Assembly (NCBI RefSeq): GCF_019145495.1
Contig: NZ_JAHSTU010000002.1
Span: 372,001 to 436,000, forward strand
From: Pseudomonas azerbaijanoccidentalis
GTDB lineage: Bacteria; Pseudomonadota; Gammaproteobacteria; Pseudomonadales; Pseudomonadaceae
Direction of reading: 5' to 3'
DNA: 64,000 bases
In this document: piece after piece, positions 28,600 to 38,244 of the stretch
Numbering within the stretch: position 1 is the first letter of the stretch
How the letters are laid out: the number at the start of each line of letters is the position of its first letter
Translations under genes and position numbers: made by a program
The notes under the pieces: model-generated
The model's input: the letters and a program-made list of their open reading frames with translations, nothing else
Database searches by the model: none
What the model was told of the DNA's origin: nothing

Positions 28600-29601
28600 T
28601 CAACCGATCCCCACCTGATTACGCCCATTGTGCTTCGCCAGGTACAACCCTTTGTCCGCCGCCGAGATCAACTCGCGGCAGTTGCTGCCGGCTTTCGGGG
28701 TGATGGTCGACAGGCCGATACTGATCGTCAGGCTTGAGCCTTCGGTCGGTGAGTTGTGCGGAATCTTCAAGGCCTCCACGGTCATGCGCAGCTTTTCCGC
28801 TACCAGTCGCGCGCCACCTTGAGAGGTGTTGGGCAGGACGAGGGCGAATTCTTCACCGCCGTAGCGCGCTGGCAGGTCCGACGGGCGGGCGCTGGCATCG
28901 CGGATCGCCGCAGCGACCTTGCGCAGGGCTTCATCACCTTCCAGGTGACCGAAGCTGTCGTTGTAGGACTTGAAGTAATCCACGTCGATCATCAGCAACG
29001 ACAACTGGCTTTGCTCACGCAGCGAGCGCCGCCACTCCAGCTCCATGTACTCATCGAAGTGCCGGCGGTTCGACAGCCCGGTCAGGCCGTCGGAGTTCAT
29101 CAGCCGTTGCAGCACCAGGTTGGTGTCAAGCAACTGCTGCTGGCTGACCCGCAACGCGCGGTAGGCCGCGTCCCGCTGCAACAAGGTCATGTAGGAACGC
29201 GAGTGATAGCGGATGCGCGCAACCAGTTCGATGTTGTCCGGCAGCTTGACCAGGTAATCGTTGGCCCCGGCTGCGAACGCTGCGCTCTTGATCAGCGGGT
29301 CTTCCTTGGTCGACAGGACGATGATCGGAATGTCCTTGGTCGCCGGATGATTGCGGTACTCACGCACCAGGCTCAGGCCATCAAGGCCCGGCATGACCAG
29401 ATCCTGGAGGATCACCGTCGGCTTGATGCGCACCGCATGGGCGATGGCCTGGTGCGGGTCGGCACAGAAGTGGAAGTCGATGTTATCTTCGTTCGACAAC
29501 CCGCGCCGTACCGCCTCGCCGATCATTGCCTGATCGTCCACCAACAACACCATGGCGGCATTTTCGTCAGTCTTGAAGTCGTCGAGCTGTAAATCATTCA
29601 T
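28600..29601 (-). CDS. wspR: Diguanylate cyclase response regulator WspR
   Basis: A 333-residue output protein of the Wsp system. The N-terminal receiver domain (residues about 15-135) has the phospho-acceptor Asp in [13 protein letters not shown] helical stalk joins it to a GGDEF domain with an active RYGGEEF site, and the RxxD inhibitory I-site RPSD lies five residues ahead of GGEEF. Phosphorylation by WspE makes it cluster and produce cyclic-di-GMP, which promotes biofilm and wrinkly colonies in fluorescent Pseudomonas. It follows wspF by 48 bases, the only real gap in the cluster. Confidence 0.95.
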   Translation of the reverse strand: MNDLQLDDFKTDENAAMVLLVDDQAMIGEAVRRGLSNEDNIDFHFCADPHQAIAHAVRIKPTVILQDLVMPGLDGLSLVREYRNHPATKDIPIIVLSTKEDPLIKSAAFAAGANDYLVKLPDNIELVARIRYHSRSYMTLLQRDAAYRALRVSQQQLLDTNLVLQRLMNSDGLTGLSNRRHFDEYMELEWRRSLREQSQLSLLMIDVDYFKSYNDSFGHLEGDEALRKVAAAIRDASARPSDLPARYGGEEFALVLPNTSQGGARLVAEKLRMTVEALKIPHNSPTEGSSLTISIGLSTITPKAGSNCRELISAADKGLYLAKHNGRNQVGIG

Positions 29602-29649
29602 GTGCGTTCACCTGAATACTGCTTGGGCCATGATTGCGGCTAAAGGTAG

Positions 29650-30660
29650 TCATTTTGGAAAAATCTCCAGCAATCGTGGCGCGATCTTTTCCAGCGGGCG
29701 GATTTCTACCGCCGCATCGATGGCAGCAGCCGCTTTCGGCATGCCGTACACCGCGCTGCTGTTTTGGTCCTGTGCGATGGTCAGGTAACCCTGCTGGCGC
29801 ATGAGTTTAAGCCCCTGCGCACCATCACGCCCCATGCCGGTGAGCAAAACGCCGACCGCGTCACCGTTCCAGTAACTGGCCACACTCTCGAAAAACACAT
29901 CGATCGAGGGCCTGTAGATTTCGTTGACCGGTTCAGCGGTGTAGGCCAGCGTGCCGTTTTTCAACAAGCGAATGTGATGATTGGTGCCGGCCAGCAGGAC
30001 GGTGCCGCTTTGCGGCGGCTCGCCTTCCTGAGCCAAGCGAACATTGAGGCCGCTGGCGCTGCCGAGCCATTCGGCCATGCCGGCGGCAAACACCTGATCA
30101 ACGTGCTGCACCAGCACGATGGCCGGGGAAAAGTTTCGAGGCAGCCCTTTGAGCAGGACTTCCAGCGCCGCCGGCCCGCCTGCGGATGAGCCGATGGCGA
30201 TCAGGCTCTGGCGCGAACCGGAACTGCGTGCCGGACTCGGAGCAAGTCGTTCGCGATTGCCCTTGTCACCGATCAGCCAGCCGATGTTCATGATTTTGCG
30301 CAACAGCGGCGCCGCCGCTTCCTGGGCGTTGCCGGCCCCGATAGCAGGGGTATCGACCACGTCCAGGGCCCCATGGCCCATGGCTTCGAACACCCGATGC
30401 ACATTTTGCTGACGATCGACCGTGACAATGACTATGGCGCACGGCGTTTCGGCCATGATCCGACGAGTCGCCTCCACGCCGTCCATCACCGGCATGATCA
30501 AATCCATCAGGATCAGGTCCGGGGTCTGTTCGGCACACAGCCGCACGGCTTCCTTGCCGTTGCCGGCCACCCAAATCACCTGGTGCGCCGGCTCGAAGGC
30601 GAGCGCCCGGCGCAAAGCCTCCACGGCCATGGGCATGTCGTTGACGATTGCGATTTTCAT
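29650..30660 (-). CDS. wspF: Chemoreceptor methylesterase WspF (CheB-like)
   Basis: A 336-residue CheB-type enzyme: an N-terminal receiver domain with Asp in ILMDLIMPVMDG and a C-terminal methylesterase domain with the Ser of AIGSSAGGP, the His of QHVDQ and the Asp of GMGRDGAQGL as catalytic triad. It removes methyl groups from the receptor WspA and so turns the pathway down; loss of wspF is the classical route to the wrinkly phenotype. The gene here is full length with all catalytic residues, so the strain should be wild type. Its start overlaps the end of wspE. Confidence 0.95.
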   Translation of the reverse strand: MKIAIVNDMPMAVEALRRALAFEPAHQVIWVAGNGKEAVRLCAEQTPDLILMDLIMPVMDGVEATRRIMAETPCAIVIVTVDRQQNVHRVFEAMGHGALDVVDTPAIGAGNAQEAAAPLLRKIMNIGWLIGDKGNRERLAPSPARSSGSRQSLIAIGSSAGGPAALEVLLKGLPRNFSPAIVLVQHVDQVFAAGMAEWLGSASGLNVRLAQEGEPPQSGTVLLAGTNHHIRLLKNGTLAYTAEPVNEIYRPSIDVFFESVASYWNGDAVGVLLTGMGRDGAQGLKLMRQQGYLTIAQDQNSSAVYGMPKAAAAIDAAVEIRPLEKIAPRLLEIFPK

Positions 30661-32942
30661 GCCCGCGCTCCTCCAATGAGCTCAACCACTGCATCAAGCA
30701 GGGCGTCATCATGAAAACTGGCTTTGGCTAGATAATAGTCGGCCCCAGCGTCCAGTCCACGACGACGGTCCTCTTCACGATCCTTGTAGGAGACCACCAT
30801 CACCGGCAACGATTGCAGGCGATTATCGCGACGCAACAACGACACCAGTTCGATACCGTCCATGCGCGGCATATCGATGTCGGTGATCAGCAGGTCGAAA
30901 TCTTCCGACCGCAACGCGTTCCAGCCGTCCATGCCGTCCACGGCCACTGCGACGTCATAGCCACGATTGAGCAGTAGTTTGCGTTGCAGTTCGCGCACGG
31001 TGAGCGAGTCATCGACCACCAAAATGCGCTTGCGAGCCGCTTCGGCCGCCTGATTGCTGTGGCGGGCAATACGCTCCAGGCGCCCGGTGTTGAGCAGTTT
31101 GTCCACCGACCGCAGCATGTCTTCGACGTCGACAATCAACACCACCGAGCCGTCATCGAGCAAGGCCCCGGCGGAAATGTCCTGAACCTTGCCCAAGCGC
31201 TCATCCAGCGGCAACACCACCAGTGTGCGCTCGCCGATAAAGCGTTCGACCGCGACCCCATAAATCGTATCGCGCTCGCGGATCACCACGACTTTCAAGG
31301 TTTGCTGATTACCCTGGCTCGCCGGGCGTTGCAGCAACTGACTGGCAGCGACCAGGCCCACGTGCCGGCCTTCATGCCAGAAGTGCTGGCGGCCTTCGAC
31401 CTGAACGATGTCCGTCGTTTCCAGATCACGCATGCGTTCGATGTGCGCCAGCGGAAAGGCATAGGCTTCCTCACCGACTTCCACCACCAGACTGCGCACC
31501 ACCGACAGGGTCAGCGGCACTTCCAGATGGAAACGACTGCCCTCGCCCGCCGTCTGTTCCAACACCACCGCACCGCGCAACTGGCGGACCATGTGCTGCA
31601 CCGCATCCAGCCCGACACCTCGGCCGGAAACTTCGGTGACGGTGTCGCGCAGACTGAAACCCGGCAGGAACAGAAACGTCAGCAGTTCTTCTTCACTCAA
31701 TTGCGCGGCGGTTTCGGCCGGGGACAACTGGCGTTCGATGATGCTGCGCCGGACCTTCTCCAGGTCGACACCGTTGCCGTCATCGCTGAGCTCCAGCACC
31801 AGCAATCCGGCCTGATGGGAAGCGCGCAGGCGGATCAGGCCTTCTTCCGGTTTGCCGGCCAACAGCCGTTGCTCCGGCGTTTCGATCCCATGGTCCACGG
31901 CATTGCGCAGCAGGTGCGTCAGGGGTGCTTCGAGTTTTTCCAGCACGTCGCGGTCGACCTGGGTTTTCTCGCCTTCGATCTCCAGCCGCACCTGCTTGCC
32001 GAGGCTGCGCCCCAGATCGCGGACCATGCGCACCTGACCGGTCAGCACATCGGCGAATGGCCGCATGCGACAGGCCAGCGCCGTGTCGTACAACACCTGT
32101 GCACGCTGGCTGGCCTGCCAGGCGAATTCATCCAGTTCGGCGTTCTTTTCCGCCAGCAACTGCTGGGATTCAGCCAGCAGGCGGCGGGCATCTTCGAGGG
32201 CTTCCTGGGCTTCCAGGCTCAGGGCGTGTTCCTTGAGATGAACATTGAGGTTTTCCAGCGCTCGCAGGCTGTTGTTCTGCATGCGCTTGAGGCGCTGCAT
32301 GGTGGCCAGGTGCGGTTTAAGCCGCAGGGTTTCCACCAGGGATTTACTCGACAGATCGAGCAGGCTGTTCAGGCGCTCCGCGGTCACCCGCAGCACACGC
32401 TCACCGTTTTCAGTGGTGCGTTTGGTCTTTTTCGGCGAGGCCGGTGGCGCTTCGATGACCGGTTCCGCGACTTCGACTTTTGCCACGGGCGCTTCGAGCT
32501 GAAGCTCCGCCATGACCGAAGCGGCCGGCGCCATGGCCGGTACGACGGCCGCCGCAGGATCGAGTAAATGCGCCATCAACCCGACATAAGCTTCGATGTC
32601 CGCAGGCCCCGGCGCGTTGCCGGGAGTTGCGATGCGCATCAGCAGGTCCGTGCCTTGCAGCAACGCATCGATATGTTCCGGGCGCAGGTACAGCCGCCCT
32701 TCCTGGGCGCTGACCAGGCAATCCTCCATGACGTGGGCAACACTGACCCCGGCATCGACGCCGACTATTCGCGCGGCGCCCTTGAGCGAGTGCGCGGCGC
32801 GCATGCACGATTCAAGTTGATCGGCTTGGGTCGGGTCACGTTCCAGCGCCAACAAGCCTGCGCTCAATACCTGGGTCTGGGCTTCGGCTTCCAGGCTGAA
32901 CAGCTCCAGCAAAGAGGCGTCGCGCATTTGCTCGGGGGTCAT
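30657..32942 (-). CDS. wspE: Hybrid sensor kinase WspE (CheA-REC)
   Basis: A 761-residue CheA-like kinase fused to a receiver. In order: an Hpt domain with the phospho-His in AAHSLKGAARIVG (residue about 50), a Pro/Ala-rich linker, a dimerisation and HATPase core (LRNAVDHGIETPEQR, SDDGNGVDL, GRGVGLDAV), a CheW-like coupling domain, and a C-terminal receiver with Asp in LLITDIDMPRMDG. It phosphorylates WspR and WspF in response to WspA. The stop overlaps the wspF start and its start overlaps the wspD end, all in tight translational coupling. Confidence 0.95.
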   Translation of the reverse strand: MTPEQMRDASLLELFSLEAEAQTQVLSAGLLALERDPTQADQLESCMRAAHSLKGAARIVGVDAGVSVAHVMEDCLVSAQEGRLYLRPEHIDALLQGTDLLMRIATPGNAPGPADIEAYVGLMAHLLDPAAAVVPAMAPAASVMAELQLEAPVAKVEVAEPVIEAPPASPKKTKRTTENGERVLRVTAERLNSLLDLSSKSLVETLRLKPHLATMQRLKRMQNNSLRALENLNVHLKEHALSLEAQEALEDARRLLAESQQLLAEKNAELDEFAWQASQRAQVLYDTALACRMRPFADVLTGQVRMVRDLGRSLGKQVRLEIEGEKTQVDRDVLEKLEAPLTHLLRNAVDHGIETPEQRLLAGKPEEGLIRLRASHQAGLLVLELSDDGNGVDLEKVRRSIIERQLSPAETAAQLSEEELLTFLFLPGFSLRDTVTEVSGRGVGLDAVQHMVRQLRGAVVLEQTAGEGSRFHLEVPLTLSVVRSLVVEVGEEAYAFPLAHIERMRDLETTDIVQVEGRQHFWHEGRHVGLVAASQLLQRPASQGNQQTLKVVVIRERDTIYGVAVERFIGERTLVVLPLDERLGKVQDISAGALLDDGSVVLIVDVEDMLRSVDKLLNTGRLERIARHSNQAAEAARKRILVVDDSLTVRELQRKLLLNRGYDVAVAVDGMDGWNALRSEDFDLLITDIDMPRMDGIELVSLLRRDNRLQSLPVMVVSYKDREEDRRRGLDAGADYYLAKASFHDDALLDAVVELIGGARA

Positions 32943-33622
32943 GTGAGGCTCCGGGTCACGGCGGACAATAGCTGTTCTTCATCCAGCCAACGCAGGCTGC
33001 GACCTTTGAATTGCAACACGCCTCGGGTGTATTTGGCATTGGCCTGATGGCCGGATTTCGAGGCGGCTTCGAGCAGGCGCTCGTCGATGGCGTGAATCCC
33101 GTCCACCTCGTCCACCGGCACCACCACCGGCCCACCATGGGCGGCGATGATCAGCATGCGCGGCATGACTCGCGCGCCCGTCGCCACACTGCTGACGCCG
33201 TCGAGCCCCAGCAACTCGACCAACGACAGGCACGCCACCAGCGCACCGCGCACGTTCGCCACGCCGAGCAAGGCCCGGGAGCGCTGGTGCGGCAAGGAGT
33301 GAATGGCTTGCATCGGCGCCACTTCCACCAGGCTGCGCGTCGCCAGCCCCAGCCATTCTTCGCCGAGACGGAACATCAACAGCGAGCGGGTTTTGACTTC
33401 GTTTTCCAGCGTGCCGACCACGTGATCACGGTCTTCCTGCTGCAATGCATAGCGATCGAGCAAGCGTGTCGCCGCAGCCGAATACACCGCGCAGTTGCGG
33501 CAATGAATGTGTTCGATCAACAACGGGCAGGACTTGTCGCCATGGATACCGATACGGTTCCAGCAATCATCGATGGCCTGGGCATCTTCATGGGTGACGC
33601 TAAAGGTGTCGGCGGCGATCAT
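32939..33622 (-). CDS. wspD: CheW-like adaptor WspD
   Basis: A 227-residue protein with an N-terminal extension that holds a CxxC-type cluster (IHCRNCAVY) and a C-terminal CheW domain (FRLGEEWLGLATRSLVEVAPM, then VRGALVACLSLVELLGL). As one of two CheW-like proteins in the cluster it should couple the receptor WspA to the kinase WspE. Starts and stops overlap those of wspC and wspE by four bases. The extension with the cysteine pair is a regular feature of WspD-type proteins as far as I recall; its job is not known. Confidence 0.93.
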   Translation of the reverse strand: MIAADTFSVTHEDAQAIDDCWNRIGIHGDKSCPLLIEHIHCRNCAVYSAAATRLLDRYALQQEDRDHVVGTLENEVKTRSLLMFRLGEEWLGLATRSLVEVAPMQAIHSLPHQRSRALLGVANVRGALVACLSLVELLGLDGVSSVATGARVMPRMLIIAAHGGPVVVPVDEVDGIHAIDERLLEAASKSGHQANAKYTRGVLQFKGRSLRWLDEEQLLSAVTRSLT

Positions 33623-34890
33623 CGTTTACGCTCACTGTCAGCGGCGCGCTCGCTGCGGGCGGCGCGTTCCTGCAATCGTCTGGCTCCCGCCGTATCGCCC
33701 TGGGATTGCAGCAAGGCGGCCAGGTGCATCAATGCGTCGGGATGTTGCGGTTCGAGGTACAACGCCTTGCGGTAATAGCCCTGGGCTTCGAGGACACTGC
33801 CGGCGACATCGCTGAGCAGTCCCAACCAGTAAAACACCTGGGCCACCGGTTCGTGACTGCGTAGATAACGCTCGCACGCGGCGCGGGCTTCCGCGCTTTT
33901 ACCTTCGTTGGCCAGCGCGGCGATGTTCGCCAGCAGCGTGGCCGCATCGGCAGTGCCCGGCCGCGGCGCCAGCGCAGTCGGCGTCGCACTGGCGAACGGG
34001 CGCCGGCTGACCGGTGGCGGTACGACCTTGCGCACCGGCGCCGGTATCGGCAATGGCGTGGGAAGGAATACTGGCAGCGGCTCCGGTTCCCCTGAAGGCT
34101 GACGGCTAAAGGCAAACGACTGCGGGATGCCGATCGAACGCATGCCCTGGCGCCCCAGCAGACTGCCCTCGGCAGGGCCGATAAACAGCACGCCGTCGAC
34201 ATGGGTCAGGCGCTTGAGCACTTCGAAAACCTGCTTCTGCGTGGCCAGATCGAAGTAGATCAGCAGATTGCGGCAGAACACAAAATCATAGGGCGACTCG
34301 TGGGCCAGCAACGCCGGATCGAGCAGGTTGCCGACCTGCAAACGGACTTGATCGAGCACTCGCGGGCTGAGGCGGTAACCGTCGCTATCGGCGGTGAAAT
34401 GCCGGTCACGAAACGCAATGTCCTCACCGCGAAACGAATTTTTGCCGTACAGCGCGCGTCGGGCTTTTTCCACCGACAGCGGGCTGACATCCATGCCTTC
34501 GACCTTGAACTGGTGCGGCTTGAAGCCGGCATCCAACAGCGCCATGGCAATCGAATACGGTTCTTCGCCCGTGGAGCACGGCAGGCTAAGTATCCGCAGG
34601 GCACGCATGTTGTTGAGCTCGGCCAGCCGTTTGCTCGCCAGTTTCGCCAGGGTGGCGAAAGACTCCGGGTAACGGAAAAACCAGGTCTCGGGGACGATCA
34701 CCGACTCAATCAGCGCCTGTTGCTCGTCGCTGGAACCCTGCAAAGTGCGCCAATACTCGTCAGCCGTCTGCGCCGCCAACGCTGCGCTGCGTTGACGCAC
34801 CGCACGTTCGATGATCGCCGGGCCTACGGAGGTGACGTCGAGGCCGATGCGTTCCTTGAGGAAATCGAAAAATCGCTGATCGCTGCTCAT
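33619..34890 (-). CDS. wspC: Chemoreceptor methyltransferase WspC (CheR with TPR)
   Basis: A 423-residue CheR-type enzyme that methylates glutamates of WspA with SAM. The N-terminal helical CheR domain is followed by the SAM-binding core LSLPCSTGEEPYSIAM and the motif FVFCRNLLIYFD. After a Pro-rich linker (residues about 275-310) comes a C-terminal TPR region (AQVFYWLGLLSDVAGSVLEA, then KALYLEPQHPDALMHLAALL), typical of WspC. Methylation counteracts WspF and keeps the pathway active. Confidence 0.94.
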   Translation of the reverse strand: MSSDQRFFDFLKERIGLDVTSVGPAIIERAVRQRSAALAAQTADEYWRTLQGSSDEQQALIESVIVPETWFFRYPESFATLAKLASKRLAELNNMRALRILSLPCSTGEEPYSIAMALLDAGFKPHQFKVEGMDVSPLSVEKARRALYGKNSFRGEDIAFRDRHFTADSDGYRLSPRVLDQVRLQVGNLLDPALLAHESPYDFVFCRNLLIYFDLATQKQVFEVLKRLTHVDGVLFIGPAEGSLLGRQGMRSIGIPQSFAFSRQPSGEPEPLPVFLPTPLPIPAPVRKVVPPPVSRRPFASATPTALAPRPGTADAATLLANIAALANEGKSAEARAACERYLRSHEPVAQVFYWLGLLSDVAGSVLEAQGYYRKALYLEPQHPDALMHLAALLQSQGDTAGARRLQERAARSERAADSERKR

Positions 34891-35423
34891 GGCCGGTCCT
34901 CAAGCAGCGTCAAGTCCAGGGGTGGCGTCGGAAACAACAGCGCACGCACCGGCTCATCCAGCAGGTCGGCAACGCGGACCCATTGCAGCAGACCTTGCGC
35001 GTCTTCACGTACAGGCCCCAGATACGGCGCCTGGCGATTGTCCAGGCCATAAGGCTGAAACTCCGCAGGGTTGCAGCGCAAGGTGTCGGTGGCCTGCTCG
35101 AGAATCAACCCGAGCATTTTTGCCGGCGCACACTCATCCGGGCGGTAATGCACCAGCACCAGCCTTGTACTGGTGCGCGCCTGCGCCGCCGTGCCGAAAG
35201 TCAGCGCACTGAGGTCGATCACCGGCACCACCGCGCCACGATAGGCAAACACCCCGGCGACCCAGTGCGGCGCGTGGGCAATGGGTTTCAATGGCAGACG
35301 CGGCAGCACTTCCACCACTTCGATGGCCTGCAAGGCATAGCGCTCGCTGCCGATGCGAAACACCAGAAACAGCGCGTGCAACGCCTGCTTCACGGCAGTG
35401 CGTTTGGCCGTGAGTTCGCTCAT
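34887..35423 (-). CDS. wspB: CheW-like adaptor WspB
   Basis: A 178-residue single CheW domain protein (LVFRIGSERYALQAIEVVEVLP near residue 20; GVFAYRGAVVPVIDLSAL). It links the receptor to the kinase complex. Its ATG overlaps the wspA stop by one base (TGATG) and its end overlaps the wspC start, so the whole cluster is translated as a unit. Confidence 0.93.
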   Translation of the reverse strand: MSELTAKRTAVKQALHALFLVFRIGSERYALQAIEVVEVLPRLPLKPIAHAPHWVAGVFAYRGAVVPVIDLSALTFGTAAQARTSTRLVLVHYRPDECAPAKMLGLILEQATDTLRCNPAEFQPYGLDNRQAPYLGPVREDAQGLLQWVRVADLLDEPVRALLFPTPPLDLTLLEDRP

Positions 35424-37045
35424 CAGACTTTGAATCGCGAAACGCCGCTGCGCAGCCCGACGGCCACCTGGCTCAGTTCGTCGATGGCGAAACTGGCCTG
35501 GCGCAGGGATTCGACGGTCTGGCTGCTGGCATCGCCCAACTGCACCAGCGCATGGTTGATCTGTTCGGCGCCGGTGGCCTGGGCCTGCATGCCCTCGTTG
35601 ACCATCAACACCCGCGGCGCCAGCGCCTGCACCTGATGGATGATCTGCGACAGTTGCTCGCCCACCTGCTGCACTTCGGACATGCCGCGACGTACTTCTT
35701 CGGAGAACTTGTCCATGCCCATCACACCGGCCGACACGGCCGATTGAATCTCGCGCACCATTTGTTCGATGTCATAGGTGGCCACGGCGGTCTGATCCGC
35801 CAGGCGTCGTACTTCGGTGGCAACCACGGCAAAACCGCGCCCGTATTCGCCGGCCTTTTCAGCTTCAATCGCGGCGTTGAGCGACAACAGGTTGGTCTGG
35901 TCGGCGACTTTGACGATGGTCACGACGACCTGGTTGATGTTGCCGGCCTTCTCGTTGAGGATTGCCAGTTTGGCGTTGACCAGGTCGGCCGCGCCCATCA
36001 CCGAGTGCATGGTTTCTTCCATCCGCGCCAGGCCCTGTTGCCCGGAGCCGGCGGCCACCGAGGCCTGATCGGCAGCGGTGGAGACTTCGGTCATGGTGCG
36101 CACCAGATCGCGGGAAGTCGCCGCAATTTCACGAGACGTCGCGCCGATTTCAGTGGTGGTAGCCGCCGTTTCAGTGGCGGTGGCCTGTTGTTGCTTGGAG
36201 GTGGCGGCGATTTCGGTGACCGAGGTGGTGACCTGCACCGACGAGCGCTGGGCCTGGGATACCAAGGACGTGAGCTCGGTCATCATGTCGTTGAAGCCGG
36301 TTTCGACTGCGCCGAATTCGTCCTTGCGCTCCAGATTCAAACGGCTGCTGAGGTCGCCGGTGCGCATGATTTCGAGGATCCGCACGATGCGGTTCATCGG
36401 CGCCATGATGGCGCGCATCAGCAGCAGGCCACAGAGGGCGGCGGCCAGCACTGCCACCAGCAGGGAAATGCCCATGATGACTTTGGCTGTGACCACTGCA
36501 TCGTCAATGGCCGCGATGTCCGCGTCCGCCACCGATTTGTTGTGACGCAGGATCTCATTGACCTTCATTCGGCCCGCTGTCCAGGCCGGGGTCAGTTCAC
36601 CGTTGAACAGGCTGATGGCTTCAGCGTTCTGATTGCGTTTATGCAACTCGATCACTGCGGCCAGAATTCGGTGGTAGTCCTCGTGGATTTTTTCGAATGC
36701 GGCGTACTCGACCTTGTCTTCTTCGTCCGCAATCGTCCCACGGTAGAGGTCCATCTGTTCTTTCAGCCGCGCGGCGTAAGCCCTGAAATTTTCGGCGTCC
36801 TCGGCTTTGAAGCCCTGCCCGTCCTCCAGACCGAGCATGGCCTGAATGCGCAGATAGCTGTCAGACCACGCGCCACGAATCATCGAGCTGTAATACAACC
36901 CTGGCAGAGCATCCTCACGCACGCTGGCTTCGCTGCTTTCGATCTTCAACAGCCGGGAATACGAGACGACCACCATCAACAACATGATGGCGATAATTAC
37001 CGCAAAGCTCGCCAAAATGCGTTGGCGCAACGTCCAGTTCTTCAC
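35423..37045 (-). CDS. wspA: Methyl-accepting chemotaxis protein WspA
   Basis: A 540-residue transmembrane receptor. Two membrane segments (residues about 12-33 and 185-210) enclose a periplasmic four-helix-type domain; a HAMP domain and a long cytoplasmic coiled coil follow, with the signalling tip EAEKAGEYGRGFAVVATEVR. WspA senses surface contact. I chose the GTG at 37045 because GAGG stands at 7 bases spacing and VKNWTLRQRILASF is the normal N-terminus; the longer frame to 37102 lacks a ribosome site. It is the first gene of the wsp operon. Confidence 0.94.
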   Translation of the reverse strand: MKNWTLRQRILASFAVIIAIMLLMVVVSYSRLLKIESSEASVREDALPGLYYSSMIRGAWSDSYLRIQAMLGLEDGQGFKAEDAENFRAYAARLKEQMDLYRGTIADEEDKVEYAAFEKIHEDYHRILAAVIELHKRNQNAEAISLFNGELTPAWTAGRMKVNEILRHNKSVADADIAAIDDAVVTAKVIMGISLLVAVLAAALCGLLLMRAIMAPMNRIVRILEIMRTGDLSSRLNLERKDEFGAVETGFNDMMTELTSLVSQAQRSSVQVTTSVTEIAATSKQQQATATETAATTTEIGATSREIAATSRDLVRTMTEVSTAADQASVAAGSGQQGLARMEETMHSVMGAADLVNAKLAILNEKAGNINQVVVTIVKVADQTNLLSLNAAIEAEKAGEYGRGFAVVATEVRRLADQTAVATYDIEQMVREIQSAVSAGVMGMDKFSEEVRRGMSEVQQVGEQLSQIIHQVQALAPRVLMVNEGMQAQATGAEQINHALVQLGDASSQTVESLRQASFAIDELSQVAVGLRSGVSRFKV

Positions 37046-37261
37046 AGTCAGTCCTCGGGGTATCTCGAAATGCGGGGAGTATAGCCGAGGGCGGTGTTTC
37101 ATTTATAAGACGGTTGCGCGCCACTTCGCATCCCGCCGGAAAAAGCCGGGATGGGCTCTGGGTTGGGACTTTCCGTTAATTGAGGGGATGGGTGTTAGGG
37201 GCGATTCGGTAGAAAGGGACCGTGGAATGGTCATTGAGCAATTGAGTACTGCTTGAAAGAT

Positions 37262-37339
37262 AAAAAGATCGCAGCCTGCGGCAGCTCCTACGAGTGGAAA
37301 ACGATCCAATGTAGGAGCTGCCGCAGGCTGCGATCTTTT
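37262..37339. repeat. GATCGCAGCC-family repeat pair, AAAAGATC arms outside
   Basis: AAAAAGATCGCAGCCTGCGG plus CAGCTCCTAC, a short spacer, and then the exact inverse ending in GCTGCGATCTTTT. A-run, long stem and T-run give the shape of a bidirectional intrinsic terminator, placed just after the DUF533 gene. No gene is seen between wspA and this element. Confidence 0.85.
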
Positions 37340-37345
37340 CTGAAT

Positions 37346-38068
37346 TTACAGCGCTGCCTGGCGAACCTGCTTTTCAAGCTCCGCCTTCAAACCCGGCTCA
37401 AGCTTGAGCTGACGTGCCAGTTCATCGAGGTAGGACTTCTCCATGAAGCTCTCCTCATCCACCAGCATCACACTGGCGATGTACATCTCGGCAGCCATTT
37501 CCGGTGTGCTGGCGGCGCGGGCGACGTCGCTGGGGTCCAGCGGTTTGTTGAGTTCAGCGTGCAGCCAGTGCTGCAGCTCCTGATCGTTGTCGAGCTTGGT
37601 GAACTCGCCTTCGATCAACTCGCGCTCACGCTGGTCGATGTGCCCGTCAGCCTTGGCCGCCGCCACCAGCGCCTTGAGAATCGCCTGGCTGTGTTGCTCG
37701 ACTTGCGCTGCCGGCAATCGATCAAGGGTCTGCGGTTCGGTTTTCGGCGCAGAGCCTTGCTGGGCCTGCCAGTTGCCGTAGGCCTTGTAGGCAATCACGC
37801 CCAAAGCAGCCAGGCCGCCGTAGACCGCGACCTTGCCGCCGACCTTGCGCGCCTTCTTGTTGCCCAGCAGCAGGCCCATCGCCCCGGCAGCCAAAGCACC
37901 GCCACCCGCGCCGGAAAGCAGGCTGCCAAGACCGCCCGAGCCACCGTTACCGCCGAGCAACCCGCCCAGAGCGCCACCGGACGCCTTGTTCTGCGTCCCG
38001 CCTGCCTTGTTTTGCAACATGTCCTGGCCGGATTTAAGGAGTTGGTCGAGCAATCCACGGGTGTTCAT
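37346..38068 (-). CDS. DUF533/TerB-like protein (YebE family)
   Basis: A 240-residue protein of the YebE/DUF533 family. The N-terminal third is Gly-rich (GGALGGLLGGNGGSGGLGSL), followed by one hydrophobic segment (KVAVYGGLAALGVIAYKAYG, residues about 77-96) and a C-terminal TerB-like helical domain with acidic residues (KALVAAAKADGHIDQRE, then VMLVDEESFMEKSYLDELA). The family is membrane-associated and linked to envelope stress in enterobacteria, but the molecular role is unknown. It stands alone, divergent from the LysR gene. Confidence 0.85.
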   Translation of the reverse strand: MNTRGLLDQLLKSGQDMLQNKAGGTQNKASGGALGGLLGGNGGSGGLGSLLSGAGGGALAAGAMGLLLGNKKARKVGGKVAVYGGLAALGVIAYKAYGNWQAQQGSAPKTEPQTLDRLPAAQVEQHSQAILKALVAAAKADGHIDQRERELIEGEFTKLDNDQELQHWLHAELNKPLDPSDVARAASTPEMAAEMYIASVMLVDEESFMEKSYLDELARQLKLEPGLKAELEKQVRQAAL

Positions 38069-38244
38069 TTTTCGTCTCCACTAAAAGGTTTAACCGAACC
38101 TTGAGGCCACCAGCCTAGATCGAAAGTGCCGCAACCCGGCGAGCGAGAGTGCTTCCAGATGTTGCTCCAAGGCAGCATGCCTTTCGTAAAAATGGATATA
38201 CACTCGGAGCCATCTATAAAAAACGCCCACCGGGTACGCCCCTC

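Noticed and set aside
30984..32567. A 527-residue plus-strand frame opposite wspE
   Set aside because: Antisense shadow of a complete CheA-type kinase gene.
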